6,910 nt of DNA, taken from Candidatus Cloacimonadota bacterium (GTDB lineage Bacteria; Cloacimonadota; Cloacimonadia; Cloacimonadales; WRIO01). The notes below the pieces were generated by a model. It searched no databases and had not been told where the DNA came from. It saw only the letters and a list, made by a program, of their open reading frames with translations. Location: positions 1-6,910 of the forward strand of contig JALNXV010000195.1 in the NCBI GenBank assembly GCA_023230175.1, written 5' to 3'. Every line of letters starts with the position of its first letter. Position 1 is the first letter of the stretch. Positions 1 through 6,724 of the stretch are shown in pieces. A program made the position numbers and the translations under genes.

Positions 1-400
1 CTAATCCTTCAGGATTCATATTTGGTACTATCCAAATCTCTAATTCATTTAACCAATTTTGGTAAGGGGCTTGATTGTTATTGATAATTAAATCTTTCAT
101 AAATTGCATTGCAATTTGATTACCTATTACTTCTTCAGCATGTAAACTACCGATGATTAATATTCTGGGAACATCTTTTCTTTCGTTTACATTATTTGAA
201 AGCTTTGCCCCCCAAATGGGTATCTGCTCTGTGTCTGAAACACCAAGTGAGTCAACTCTGATTAAAGAAGGATACTCATAAGCAAGTGAATCCATTATCG
301 CTTTCATTTGGTCGTATCTTGTATAAAAAGATGGCAATGGCTCAGCGATGAGCATAATACAAAAAATAGTTTGAATCAGAAAGAAACTAAAACTTTTCAT
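1..400 (-). CDS. Secreted zinc carboxypeptidase, peptidase family M14 (5' part; copy 1)
   Basis: This is the first 133 codons of a gene that continues past the left edge. The product should be an exported metallo-carboxypeptidase that trims C-terminal residues from peptides outside the cytoplasm. The zinc-binding HxxE motif is visible as GSLHAEE (H87, E90), preceded by the beta-strand RILIIG. The substrate-binding NPxG loop appears as VPNMNPEG (N129-G132). The second zinc histidine and the catalytic glutamate would lie outside the window. Residues 1 to about 19 form a hydrophobic signal peptide ending near LIA/EP; Cys14 is not in a convincing lipobox. The ATG at 400 is supported by GGAGG five nt upstream. 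Residues 18-62 are identical to those of the second copy at the right end, whereas the leader differs. No clear promoter stands out upstream. The family call is firm; cleavage preference and total length are unknown. Confidence 0.9.
   Translation of the reverse strand, partial: MKSFSFFLIQTIFCIMLIAEPLPSFYTRYDQMKAIMDSLAYEYPSLIRVDSLGVSDTEQIPIWGAKLSNNVNERKDVPRILIIGSLHAEEVIGNQIAMQFMKDLIINNNQAPYQNWLNELEIWIVPNMNPEGL
215..349 (-). repeat. Left arm of a 135-bp inverted repeat (within M14 copy 1)
   Basis: The reverse complement of 215-349 matches 6776-6910 base for base except one position (C at 341 against A at 6784), which only changes GAG to GAA for the same glutamate. The match begins in the last codons of the signal peptide and is still perfect where the right copy leaves the window, so the true repeat is probably longer. 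It lies entirely in coding sequence and is a duplicated gene, not a transposon terminal repeat. Confidence 0.97.
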
Positions 401-563
401 TATAACCTCCTATTAAGATAAGTAAGTATAAATAGTTAAGATGTAATAATTTAAAGCATAATTTATTCCGATTTCTATTTAGTAAAGATTGTTAAAAATA
501 TTAGATATTGTTTTAAAAGTTTTAAGCTTATTAATGAGTATTTTTATGATTGCGAAGTTTATA

Positions 564-590
564 GTGCAAGCAAGGATGCTTACACAACAT
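564..590. repeat. Palindromic intergenic repeat, copy 1
   Basis: The arms GTGCAAGCA (564-572) and TGCTTACAC (577-585) pair at 8 of 9 positions around an AGGA loop, followed by AACAT. The 26 bases 565-590 match 3935-3960 with 3 differences. A weaker relative lies at 6439-6464 on the opposite strand. The element sits between the 3' end of the KamA-family gene and the 5' end of the M14 gene. It behaves like a short dispersed palindromic (REP-like) element; there is no U-tract that would make it a classic terminator. Confidence 0.75.
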
Positions 591-645
591 AATTATTCAA
601 TAGCCTTAAATATAATTTTGAAATACAACTCAACCAAGATAGAGA

Positions 646-664
646 TAATCTTTAAGAAAGATTA
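646..664 (-). terminator. Possible weak terminator hairpin of the KamA-family gene
   Basis: TAATCTTT (646-653) and AAAGATTA (657-664) form a perfect 8-bp stem with a 3-nt loop, starting two bases beyond the stop codon of the minus-strand gene at 667. The stem holds only one G-C pair, and the following transcript reads UCUCUAUCUUGG rather than a run of U. Termination is therefore uncertain. The position is the main argument. Confidence 0.3.
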
Positions 665-666
665 AG

Positions 667-2007
667 TTATTCAAACCTATCCGATTCATTATTTGTAAAT
701 TTTTCGTTAAATCTTTGTATCATCTCATCTTCAAAAAAGAATTTTTCTTCATCAAAAGCCGGGGTTAATTCACTTAACCATGAAGCCTTTTCATCATACT
801 TAGCAAAAAATGGAATATCAACCCAATCCGGATTTCTGCCTTGTAAAAATCTTAATACAAAAACTTTTTCTCCTTTGATTTCAGATATCCCAATTATTTG
901 TATCTTGCCTGGCGTTGCACTCATAGAAGGACCTCTTACAGTTCTACATACACCGCTAACGGATTTATAAGCATTTCTAAACACATCCCAGGCATCTTTA
1001 AGGCTAACATCAAAGAAATGTTTAGCTCCTGTATCCCGAGGAAGAAACATATAGTAAGGAATACAATTATTATTAACTTGTTCACGCCACATTTTTATCC
1101 AGACATCCGGATCATCATTAATATGATTTAGAATTGGAGATTGAGTTCTTATTTGAGCCTTAGTTTGTCTAATATTTCTAATAGCGAGCTTGACTTCGTC
1201 GGTTTGTAGTTCTTTATAGTGATTAAAATGAGCCATTATAGCAAGATTTTTACCTTCATCTACAATTTTATTAAAAAGGTTTAATATTTCTTGAGAATCA
1301 ACATCAGCAAAGTATCTATAAGGCCAATAAGAGAGTGATTTTGTCCCAATCCTAATAGTTTGAATGTGTTTTAGTTCATTTGAGAGAAGGGGCTCTATGT
1401 AGTGTTTAAGGAGTTCTGCACTCATTATCATTGGATCTCCACCTGTAAAAAGAACATCAGTGACTTCTTTGTGTGATTTAAGGTAATTAACTAATAGATT
1501 AATCTCCTTAGTAGCGAATTTTAAACTCTTAAATGAAACAAACTGAGGCCATCGAAAGCAAAAAGTACAATAAGCATGACAGGTTTGTCCATGACTTGGG
1601 AAGAATAAAACAGTTTCTCGATATTTATGTTGTACACCATACAACTTTTGCCCTTTATATTCGGGAATATTATGGATTTGATTAGCAGGGTGTGGATTAA
1701 GTCTTGTTCGAATCTGGTTAGCAACTTGATTAATTTCATTGTGAGAAGCATTTTTATCTATTAATTTTTCAATTAGATAATAATCTTCTTCTGTGAGCAT
1801 TTCTTTTCTAGGAAAAGTTAAGGTAAACATAGGGTCTTCCGGAATATTATCCCAGTTAATGAGTTTTTCAACCACGTAATTATTGGACTTAAATGGTAAT
1901 ACGTTTCCAACAACTTTAATATCTTTAATTTGTTGAGTGGTCAATTTTTTTGCAAATTTATGATTAGTAAAATTATCAACTGTATATATCTTAATTCCAT
2001 TTAACAT
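667..2007 (-). CDS. KamA-family radical SAM protein (lysine 2,3-aminomutase-like)
   Basis: A 446-residue cytoplasmic enzyme of the radical SAM, PLP-dependent aminomutase family. The 4Fe-4S cluster motif CHAYCTFC gives C143, C147 and C150, and the SAM-contacting GGDP follows at 189-192. Compared from memory with clostridial lysine 2,3-aminomutase, the carboxylate-binding Arg134 corresponds to R152 and the PLP lysine 337 to K368 in TPGKIQIIG. Asp293, which holds the lysine side-chain amine, corresponds to D298 in LNHIND. The second amine-binding Asp330 falls in GPSMSATPGK and has no acidic equivalent. Only C315 and C354 follow the cluster, so the family's C-terminal zinc cysteines appear absent. 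The enzyme probably moves an amino group on a substrate that may not be lysine. ATG 2007 has GAGGGA upstream. The gene is monocistronic and divergent from the glycosyltransferase. An AblA role is not supported, because no acetyltransferase partner is nearby. Confidence 0.88.
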   Translation of the reverse strand: MLNGIKIYTVDNFTNHKFAKKLTTQQIKDIKVVGNVLPFKSNNYVVEKLINWDNIPEDPMFTLTFPRKEMLTEEDYYLIEKLIDKNASHNEINQVANQIRTRLNPHPANQIHNIPEYKGQKLYGVQHKYRETVLFFPSHGQTCHAYCTFCFRWPQFVSFKSLKFATKEINLLVNYLKSHKEVTDVLFTGGDPMIMSAELLKHYIEPLLSNELKHIQTIRIGTKSLSYWPYRYFADVDSQEILNLFNKIVDEGKNLAIMAHFNHYKELQTDEVKLAIRNIRQTKAQIRTQSPILNHINDDPDVWIKMWREQVNNNCIPYYMFLPRDTGAKHFFDVSLKDAWDVFRNAYKSVSGVCRTVRGPSMSATPGKIQIIGISEIKGEKVFVLRFLQGRNPDWVDIPFFAKYDEKASWLSELTPAFDEEKFFFEDEMIQRFNEKFTNNESDRFE

Positions 2008-2049
2008 CTAATTGTCCCTCTTTTTACATATATTACTATAAAATATAAT

Positions 2050-2097
2050 TTAAAAGATAAAAGATTAAATGCAAGTTTTTTTCTGTTTATCTTTTAA
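2050..2097. promoter_or_regulatory. Perfect 12-bp inverted repeat in a divergent intergenic region
   Basis: TTAAAAGATAAA (2050-2061) is repeated exactly in reverse complement as TTTATCTTTTAA (2086-2097), with a 24-nt spacer. It lies between the divergent KamA-family and glycosyltransferase genes, upstream of both starts, so it could be a paired operator or a weak hairpin. The composition is almost all A/T, which raises the chance of coincidence. Confidence 0.35.
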
Positions 2098-2125
2098 TAA
2101 TTGATAAATATAAAAATTATTTTGC

Positions 2126-2153
2126 TTGACATCTTATTGAGTATATTTATAAT
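2126..2153 (+). promoter_or_regulatory. Sigma70-type promoter of the glycosyltransferase gene
   Basis: A perfect TTGACA (2126-2131) and a perfect TATAAT (2148-2153) are separated by 16 nt. Transcription would begin near 2160, giving a leader of only about 20 nt that carries the ribosome binding site AGGAGG at 2168-2173. Both hexamers match the housekeeping consensus, which suggests strong constitutive expression. Confidence 0.75.
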
Positions 2154-2178
2154 CTAATATTCAAGTAAGGAGGATGTA

Positions 2179-3900
2179 ATGAAGCAAGCAATTCATATCA
2201 CGCACGAGGCGGCTGTAAAGATTGGTGGAATAGGTGCAGTTTTAGCCGGACTTTGTACGGCAGATATATATTTAAAAAATGTTGATAGAACTATTTTTTA
2301 TGGTCCACTCTTTGATGACAGTCCTAATTCAAAAGATCGTCTTGGAAAAAATTCTGAAATATTATTCTCTACTATTGATAAGATAAAAAATTCCATTTAT
2401 AATGATTCCTTTGATAAAATAAGTCGCAAATATGATATAGATATTGTTTATGGAACAAAGACTTTGTTTGATGAGATACATCCGGAAAAAGTTTCAAAAA
2501 TAGAGATTCTATTACTTGGTGTAAAAAATATGCATCAGGATTTAATTAGTATTTTCAAATTTCAATTATGGGAAACTTATAAATTTTCTTGTCAAGAATA
2601 TGAAACAGATTGGGATTTTGAACAATATTTAAGAATTGCAATACCTATAAGAATGATTACTAATTACTTGTTAACAAATGAAAAAGAAACAATATATTTT
2701 TCTCATGAATATATGGGAATAGCAAGCTGTTTATCTATTGATTTAAATAGATTAGCCAATGAAAAAATATATTTCCATGCTCACGAAATATCTACAGCAA
2801 GGGCTATTACTGAAAAAATACCCGGACATGATGTCAGTTTTTATCATTTACTCAAAGATGATATAATAAATAACATTTCTCTTGAACATCGTTTTGGATC
2901 TCAAAGACATAATTCCAGAAATGAATTGATTAAATTAGCTGATAAATTTGATAATATTCTTGCTGTAGGTGATTGGGTTAAACAAGAATATATGTATCTT
3001 AAACCCAATACTAATGAAGAAAAGATAAAGATTTGTTACAATGCTATTCCTATTCCTAAATATAGTTATGAACAAAAACTCAAATCTCGTCAAAGATTAC
3101 AACAATATTGTGAAAATCTTTTTAACTTTACACCGGATATTGTATTTTCTCACGTTACAAGGCTTGTCATAAGCAAAGGTTTATGGAGAGATATATCTCT
3201 GATGGAAGAACTCGATATTTATTTTTCAAAAAACAACTTAAAAGGTTTTATGATTATTTTATCTTCTTTAATTGGTTCAGGAAAACCTTCTGAAGATATT
3301 CATAAAATGGAAAATGATTATGGATGGCCGGTACTTCATAAAGAAAATTATCCCGATTTAATAGGATATGAAAATGATATCTATTGGTCATGTCAATATT
3401 TCAATTCTAAATCAAAATCCATAAAGGTAATTTTTATAAATCAATATGGCTTTACTCCCGCACAAATAGGTAATAGATTACCTGAAAATACAAATTTTGC
3501 TGATTTAAGATTAGGTTCTGATGCAGAACTTGGTATGTCAATTTATGAACCTTTTGGTATTGCCCAAATTGAAACAGTTCCATTTGGAGGCATAGCAGTA
3601 TTAAGTAAAGTATGTGGTTCTGCTTTTCTTTTAGAAAAAACATTTGAAAATGAATCTCTAAAACCTTATCACATTATTGATTTTGCTCAAAATAATAAAG
3701 ATAAACAAAACTGGCTTAATCTTACAAATTATGAACGAACCGAAATCGAAAAAAACGTTCTCAAAAGTGAAGCAGTGAATATCTTTAACTTATTACCTAA
3801 AAATAACAAAGAAAGAGAAACTCTTTTTAATCTTTGTCAAGAATATGCTCATAGATTAAGCTGGAATGAAACAATAAAAAATTGGAATTTATTTGATTAA
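2179..3900 (+). CDS. Glycogen/starch synthase-like GT-B glycosyltransferase
   Basis: A 573-residue cytoplasmic glycosyltransferase of the retaining GT-B fold, closest in layout to the GT5 glycogen/starch synthases. The N-terminal donor-site motif KIGGIGAV (14-21) parallels the KxGGLGDV of that family. FHAHE (199-203) lies where GT5 enzymes have their HD/HAH motif. TRLVISKG (327-334) supplies the phosphate-contacting R328 and K333. EPFGIAQIE (457-465) is the EX7E signature of retaining GT-B enzymes. The protein is longer than the usual 470-500 residues, mainly through a segment at about 365-445 between the R/K and EX7E motifs. There is no signal peptide or membrane segment. ATG 2179 has AGGAGG five nt upstream and its own consensus promoter. 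No other glycogen genes (glgC, glgB, glgP) are nearby, so the product could be glycogen or another alpha-glucan-type polymer. Donor specificity cannot be read from the sequence. Confidence 0.82.
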   Translation: MKQAIHITHEAAVKIGGIGAVLAGLCTADIYLKNVDRTIFYGPLFDDSPNSKDRLGKNSEILFSTIDKIKNSIYNDSFDKISRKYDIDIVYGTKTLFDEIHPEKVSKIEILLLGVKNMHQDLISIFKFQLWETYKFSCQEYETDWDFEQYLRIAIPIRMITNYLLTNEKETIYFSHEYMGIASCLSIDLNRLANEKIYFHAHEISTARAITEKIPGHDVSFYHLLKDDIINNISLEHRFGSQRHNSRNELIKLADKFDNILAVGDWVKQEYMYLKPNTNEEKIKICYNAIPIPKYSYEQKLKSRQRLQQYCENLFNFTPDIVFSHVTRLVISKGLWRDISLMEELDIYFSKNNLKGFMIILSSLIGSGKPSEDIHKMENDYGWPVLHKENYPDLIGYENDIYWSCQYFNSKSKSIKVIFINQYGFTPAQIGNRLPENTNFADLRLGSDAELGMSIYEPFGIAQIETVPFGGIAVLSKVCGSAFLLEKTFENESLKPYHIIDFAQNNKDKQNWLNLTNYERTEIEKNVLKSEAVNIFNLLPKNNKERETLFNLCQEYAHRLSWNETIKNWNLFD

Positions 3901-3933
3901 AATATTTAAGATATTATAATGAATAAGTTAATT

Positions 3934-3960
3934 ATGCAAACAAGGATGCTCGCACAACAT
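3934..3960. repeat. Palindromic intergenic repeat, copy 2
   Basis: It matches the repeat at 564-590 (23 of 26 bases over 3935-3960), in the same plus-strand orientation and including the trailing ACAACAT. Here the arms pair at only 6 of 9 positions (A3940, A3938 and A3934 are unpaired). The C-G pair that is broken in copy 1 is intact here, as if both had decayed from a perfect GTGCAAGCA-AGGA-TGCTTGCAC ancestor. It fills most of the 71-bp gap between two convergent stop codons. Confidence 0.72.
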
Positions 3961-3971
3961 TAGTATTTAAC

Positions 3972-4226
3972 TTAATTCTTATCTCCTTTATTTTCATCCT
4001 TTTTAGGGATTATTATTTTATTGTTGTCCTTAACAACTTTTCCACTTCGTAATAAGCTGTCCCATATAGTTTTTGCAAAGTATTTAGTTGATTGAAAATG
4101 ACAATCATCAGGATAACTTTTCTTTAATTCAGAAGTTGGAGTATTATCAACTATTTCCCAAACATCATCTAAACTTAAACCTTTGTCTTTAATCTTGTCT
4201 AATACTTTTTTTTCTATTGGTCTCAT
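3972..4226 (-). CDS. Small basic hypothetical protein (84 aa)
   Basis: I do not recognise this family. The reading frame is credible as a gene. ATG 4226 has AGGAG five nt upstream, it fills the space between flanking genes without overlap, and its composition is that of a soluble, mixed-charge protein rather than an AT-rich shadow frame. Residues 1-36 look helical (IEKKVLDKIKDKGLSLDDVW), residues 46-62 form another likely helix around YFAKTIWDSLLRSG, and KVVKDNNKIIIP (63-74) resembles a beta-hairpin, before a charged Lys/Asp/Glu tail. A helix-helix-hairpin order of this kind is compatible with a small winged-helix DNA-binding fold, but that is inference from pattern only. There is no signal peptide or membrane segment. 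It is convergent with the glycosyltransferase and divergent from the MscS gene, whose promoter region it shares, so a regulatory link is possible. TATAAT hexamers occur on its strand at 4278-4283 and 4287-4292, without good -35 partners. Confidence 0.7.
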   Translation of the reverse strand: MRPIEKKVLDKIKDKGLSLDDVWEIVDNTPTSELKKSYPDDCHFQSTKYFAKTIWDSLLRSGKVVKDNNKIIIPKKDENKGDKN

Positions 4227-4315
4227 TTTATCTCCTTTTTTTATAAAACTATGAAGTATCTTCTATGTTTCTTTTCAATTATAGTAATTATAAAAATAAT
4301 AAAAATATTTTTTTA

Positions 4316-4343
4316 TTGACAATAGGCAAATATTTAATATATT
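4316..4343 (+). promoter_or_regulatory. Sigma70-type promoter of the MscS-family gene
   Basis: TTGACA (4316-4321) is followed after 16 nt by TATATT (4338-4343), the same spacing as the promoter at 2126. Transcription would start near 4350, with the ribosome binding site GGAGG at 4366-4370 in a leader of about 25 nt. Confidence 0.65.
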
Positions 4344-4374
4344 ATCTATGAATTGAGTAAACTTTGGAGGCTTT

Positions 4375-6339
4375 ATGTTGACTTTAAAAAAGGTTTTGAT
4401 ATTTATTTTTATATATTTAATAACTACAAATATTGTTGCTAACGATTTAGAGATATCTTCTATTAGAGATTCGATAGATATTAAACAATCCTTTCCTGTA
4501 TTTGCTTTACAAGACACCTTATTTAAATTTTATGATGGATATGCTTCATTTTCTGCTAAAGAAAGAGCTTTACTAACAAATCAAAAAATAAATAATCTAA
4601 TTAATTATCTGAAATCCACTAAAAAAGATTCTCTTGAATTTAATATAAAAAGATTTGATAGTTATTCAGAAATTTTTTATAATAATATTTCATTAATAGC
4701 TATAACTGATATTGATGCAAAAAATTATAATACTCATAGAGATTCATTAGTTGAAAAATTAAAAGATAAATTTGGAAATAAATTTAATAAAGCAAATACA
4801 AAATTTAATCGTAATCAATTGATAAAAAATATTATTTTTTCTATGATAATAATCCTAATAGCAATATCTATAAATTTTATAATACTTAAGTTTAGCTATA
4901 AATTTGAAATATTACTGATGAATTTAAGTGAAAAACAAGACTATTTTATTACAACTATTAAAGGTTATAAGTTTAATTTAAAAAACTTACTATATGCTTT
5001 TATTTATTTCTACGAAGGCATAAAAGCAATAATAATAATTTGGGTTATATATAAAGCAATTATTTTCTTTTTAAGTTTAATTGACTTAGATAATTATTGG
5101 GATTTCAAACCTTTATTTACGGGATTATTCAATACACTAACCACAACTATTATTTTTTACTATGCTTATAAATTAGCGAAAATCTTTGTTCGAAAAGTAT
5201 ATGAACGCTTCAATAAAATGAAACATAAGATTTTAGAAAAAATGCAATACAAAAAATTTACAATAATATCTGAGGAAAAATTAATAGAGATTGCCAAATA
5301 TGCTACCAAAATATTGTATAATGCAACTCTAATATTTTTACTATATATGTATATAACTCTAATCTTTAGTTATTTCAACTTCACAGAAACATGGGCAGCA
5401 AAACTATTTAATTATGTTCTATCTCCCGTTGATAAAGCATTTAATGCCTTAATATCTTATCTTCCAAATATTTTCGCAATTATTGTGATTTATTTTTTAA
5501 TCAAGTACGTTCTAAAAATGATAAGATTTTTGTTTAATGCTATAGAAAATGGAACCATTAATATACCTAATTTTTATCAAGAATGGTCAGAACCAACATA
5601 TAAAATCGTAAGATTTTTAGTAATTGTATTTGGATTAATAGTGATATTTCCTTATTTACCGGGCTCAAGCAGTCCATTTTTCAAAGGAATATCAGTTTTT
5701 GTCGGTATCTTATTTTCTCTGGGTTCTTCTTCAGCTATTGCAAATATGGTTGCAGGAGTAGTCTTAACCTATATGAGACCTTTTAAAGTTAATGATGTTG
5801 TGAAAATCTCTGAAACAATGGGTATTATTATCGAAAGAACTTTATTAGTTACAAGGATTAGAACCTTTAAAAATGTAGACATAACAGTACCAAATGGAAT
5901 TGTTCTTAATAGTCATATTATTAATTATTCTTCTGATGCTCAAGAATCAGGATTAGTATTGCATACATCTGTAACTATAGGTTATGACGTGCCTTGGAAA
6001 ACAATTCATGATTTATTAAGCAAAGCTGCTACTGCAACTAACTTAGTATTAAAAGACCCAAAACCTTTTGTCTTACAGACCTCTCTTGATGATTTTTATG
6101 TAAATTATGAACTCAATGTCTATACTAAGTTCCCTTCAAAAATCCCAAGAATATTTTCTGATTTACATCAAAATATTCAAGATAAATTTAATGAGGCAGG
6201 TGTAGAAATTATGTCACCACATTATGGAGCTCAAAGAGACGGTAATCAAACAACAATTCCGGAAAAATATTTAAGTCAAGATTATGTGAAACCTGCCTTT
6301 AAACTTGATATAATAAGCAAAATTTTATCAAAAGACTAA
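4375..6339 (+). CDS. MscS-family mechanosensitive ion channel with N-terminal extension
   Basis: A 654-residue membrane protein of the small-conductance mechanosensitive channel family. Such channels open under membrane tension and release solutes during hypo-osmotic shock. Residues 1-22 are a signal peptide ending near VAN. Residues 23-148 form a charged, presumably periplasmic domain. Hydrophobic segments follow at about 150-172, 204-236, 247-268, 310-334, 362-386, 409-427 and 436-466. The last contains the pore-lining helix LGSSSAIANMVAGVVLTYMR, which runs directly into the beta domain (RPFKVNDVVKI, VPNGIVLNSHIINYS). The C-terminal MscS domain ends near VEIMSPHYGAQ (610-620), the usual family end motif. 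E. coli MscS has 286 residues and three membrane spans, so this is one of the larger, multi-span versions. ATG 4375 has GGAGG four nt upstream and a promoter of its own. The coding sequence is by eye more AT-rich than the KamA-family gene. Which subfamily it belongs to and how it is gated are unknown. Confidence 0.9.
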   Translation: MLTLKKVLIFIFIYLITTNIVANDLEISSIRDSIDIKQSFPVFALQDTLFKFYDGYASFSAKERALLTNQKINNLINYLKSTKKDSLEFNIKRFDSYSEIFYNNISLIAITDIDAKNYNTHRDSLVEKLKDKFGNKFNKANTKFNRNQLIKNIIFSMIIILIAISINFIILKFSYKFEILLMNLSEKQDYFITTIKGYKFNLKNLLYAFIYFYEGIKAIIIIWVIYKAIIFFLSLIDLDNYWDFKPLFTGLFNTLTTTIIFYYAYKLAKIFVRKVYERFNKMKHKILEKMQYKKFTIISEEKLIEIAKYATKILYNATLIFLLYMYITLIFSYFNFTETWAAKLFNYVLSPVDKAFNALISYLPNIFAIIVIYFLIKYVLKMIRFLFNAIENGTINIPNFYQEWSEPTYKIVRFLVIVFGLIVIFPYLPGSSSPFFKGISVFVGILFSLGSSSAIANMVAGVVLTYMRPFKVNDVVKISETMGIIIERTLLVTRIRTFKNVDITVPNGIVLNSHIINYSSDAQESGLVLHTSVTIGYDVPWKTIHDLLSKAATATNLVLKDPKPFVLQTSLDDFYVNYELNVYTKFPSKIPRIFSDLHQNIQDKFNEAGVEIMSPHYGAQRDGNQTTIPEKYLSQDYVKPAFKLDIISKILSKD

Positions 6340-6724
6340 TATAATGTCTTAATTTATATGTAATTAAGCTAACTATAATCAAGAGGGAGTTTCAATAACT
6401 TAGAAGAAAAGGAATATTAAAGATTGTTGAAAAATTTTTTGTGTGATTATTCTTACTTGCACTAAAGCTTCTTAACTGCAAAAAAATATCAATTAATAAG
6501 TTTGTAGAACAATAGCTTCAACTCACATTTTCTTTGTTCATCCCAAATATAATCATTTTGTTGAAAAGTTAGAAATAAAACTGGCAATTCATAAAAAAAG
6601 ATAATTCAAAAAAAGAGAAAATCACTGAGAATACTCAATTATTTCTTGGAATAAAAATTGCTTTTATAATTATTATTATGCTTATAAAAAACCAAAAAAT
6701 AACTATATAAAAGAAAGGTTAAAT
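6340..6724. other. Intergenic region without a recognisable gene
   Basis: This 385-bp AT-rich stretch lies between the MscS gene and the second M14 gene. Every frame I read on either strand is broken by stops within a few dozen codons, and none has a good ribosome binding site. It contains a degenerate repeat at 6439-6464, followed by a short stretch (ATTAATAAG near 6493) that also follows the repeat upstream of M14 copy 1. It must hold the promoter of the M14 gene, but the TTGCTT at 6658 and the many TATAAT-like hexamers do not combine into one clear site. Confidence 0.6.
6439..6464. repeat. Degenerate palindromic repeat, copy 3 (inverse orientation)
   Basis: Read on the plus strand, this segment aligns without gaps to the reverse complement of 562-587 at 21 of 26 positions. 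The matches include TTGTGT at one end and CTTGCACTA with one further C at the other, and the differences cluster in the middle. It lies 260 nt upstream of M14 copy 2, as copy 1 of the repeat lies 161 nt upstream of M14 copy 1, in the same direction relative to the gene. The hairpin is mostly lost. Confidence 0.45.

Noticed and set aside
898..1131. A 77-codon plus-strand open frame
   Set aside because: It lies wholly inside the well-supported KamA-family gene on the other strand and shows no family resemblance; it is a shadow frame.
1521..1751. A 76-codon minus-strand open frame
   Set aside because: It overlaps the KamA-family gene in a different frame of the same strand, covering its cluster-motif region; it has no motif of its own.
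667..2007. Assignment as AblA of the N-acetyl-beta-lysine osmolyte pathway, working with the MscS channel
   Set aside because: The AblB acetyltransferase is absent from the window, the substrate pocket differs from lysine aminomutase, and the MscS gene is a separate unit more than 2 kb away.
3452..3643. A 63-codon minus-strand open frame
   Set aside because: It is antisense to the EX7E region of the glycosyltransferase, where conserved motifs prove that the plus strand is coding.
4275..4517. An 80-codon minus-strand open frame over the MscS start
   Set aside because: It is antisense to the MscS signal peptide and promoter, with a low-complexity Tyr/Asn/Phe tail derived from AT-rich DNA.
6332..6350. 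A hairpin AAGAC/GTCTT around the MscS stop codon as a terminator
   Set aside because: It has only five pairs, a nine-base loop and no U-tract, and it starts inside the coding sequence; it is not distinguishable from chance.
6340..6724. A decayed gene in the gap before M14 copy 2
   Set aside because: Short open stretches on both strands resemble no protein that I know and are expected in such AT-rich sequence; there is no frameshift-compatible reading.
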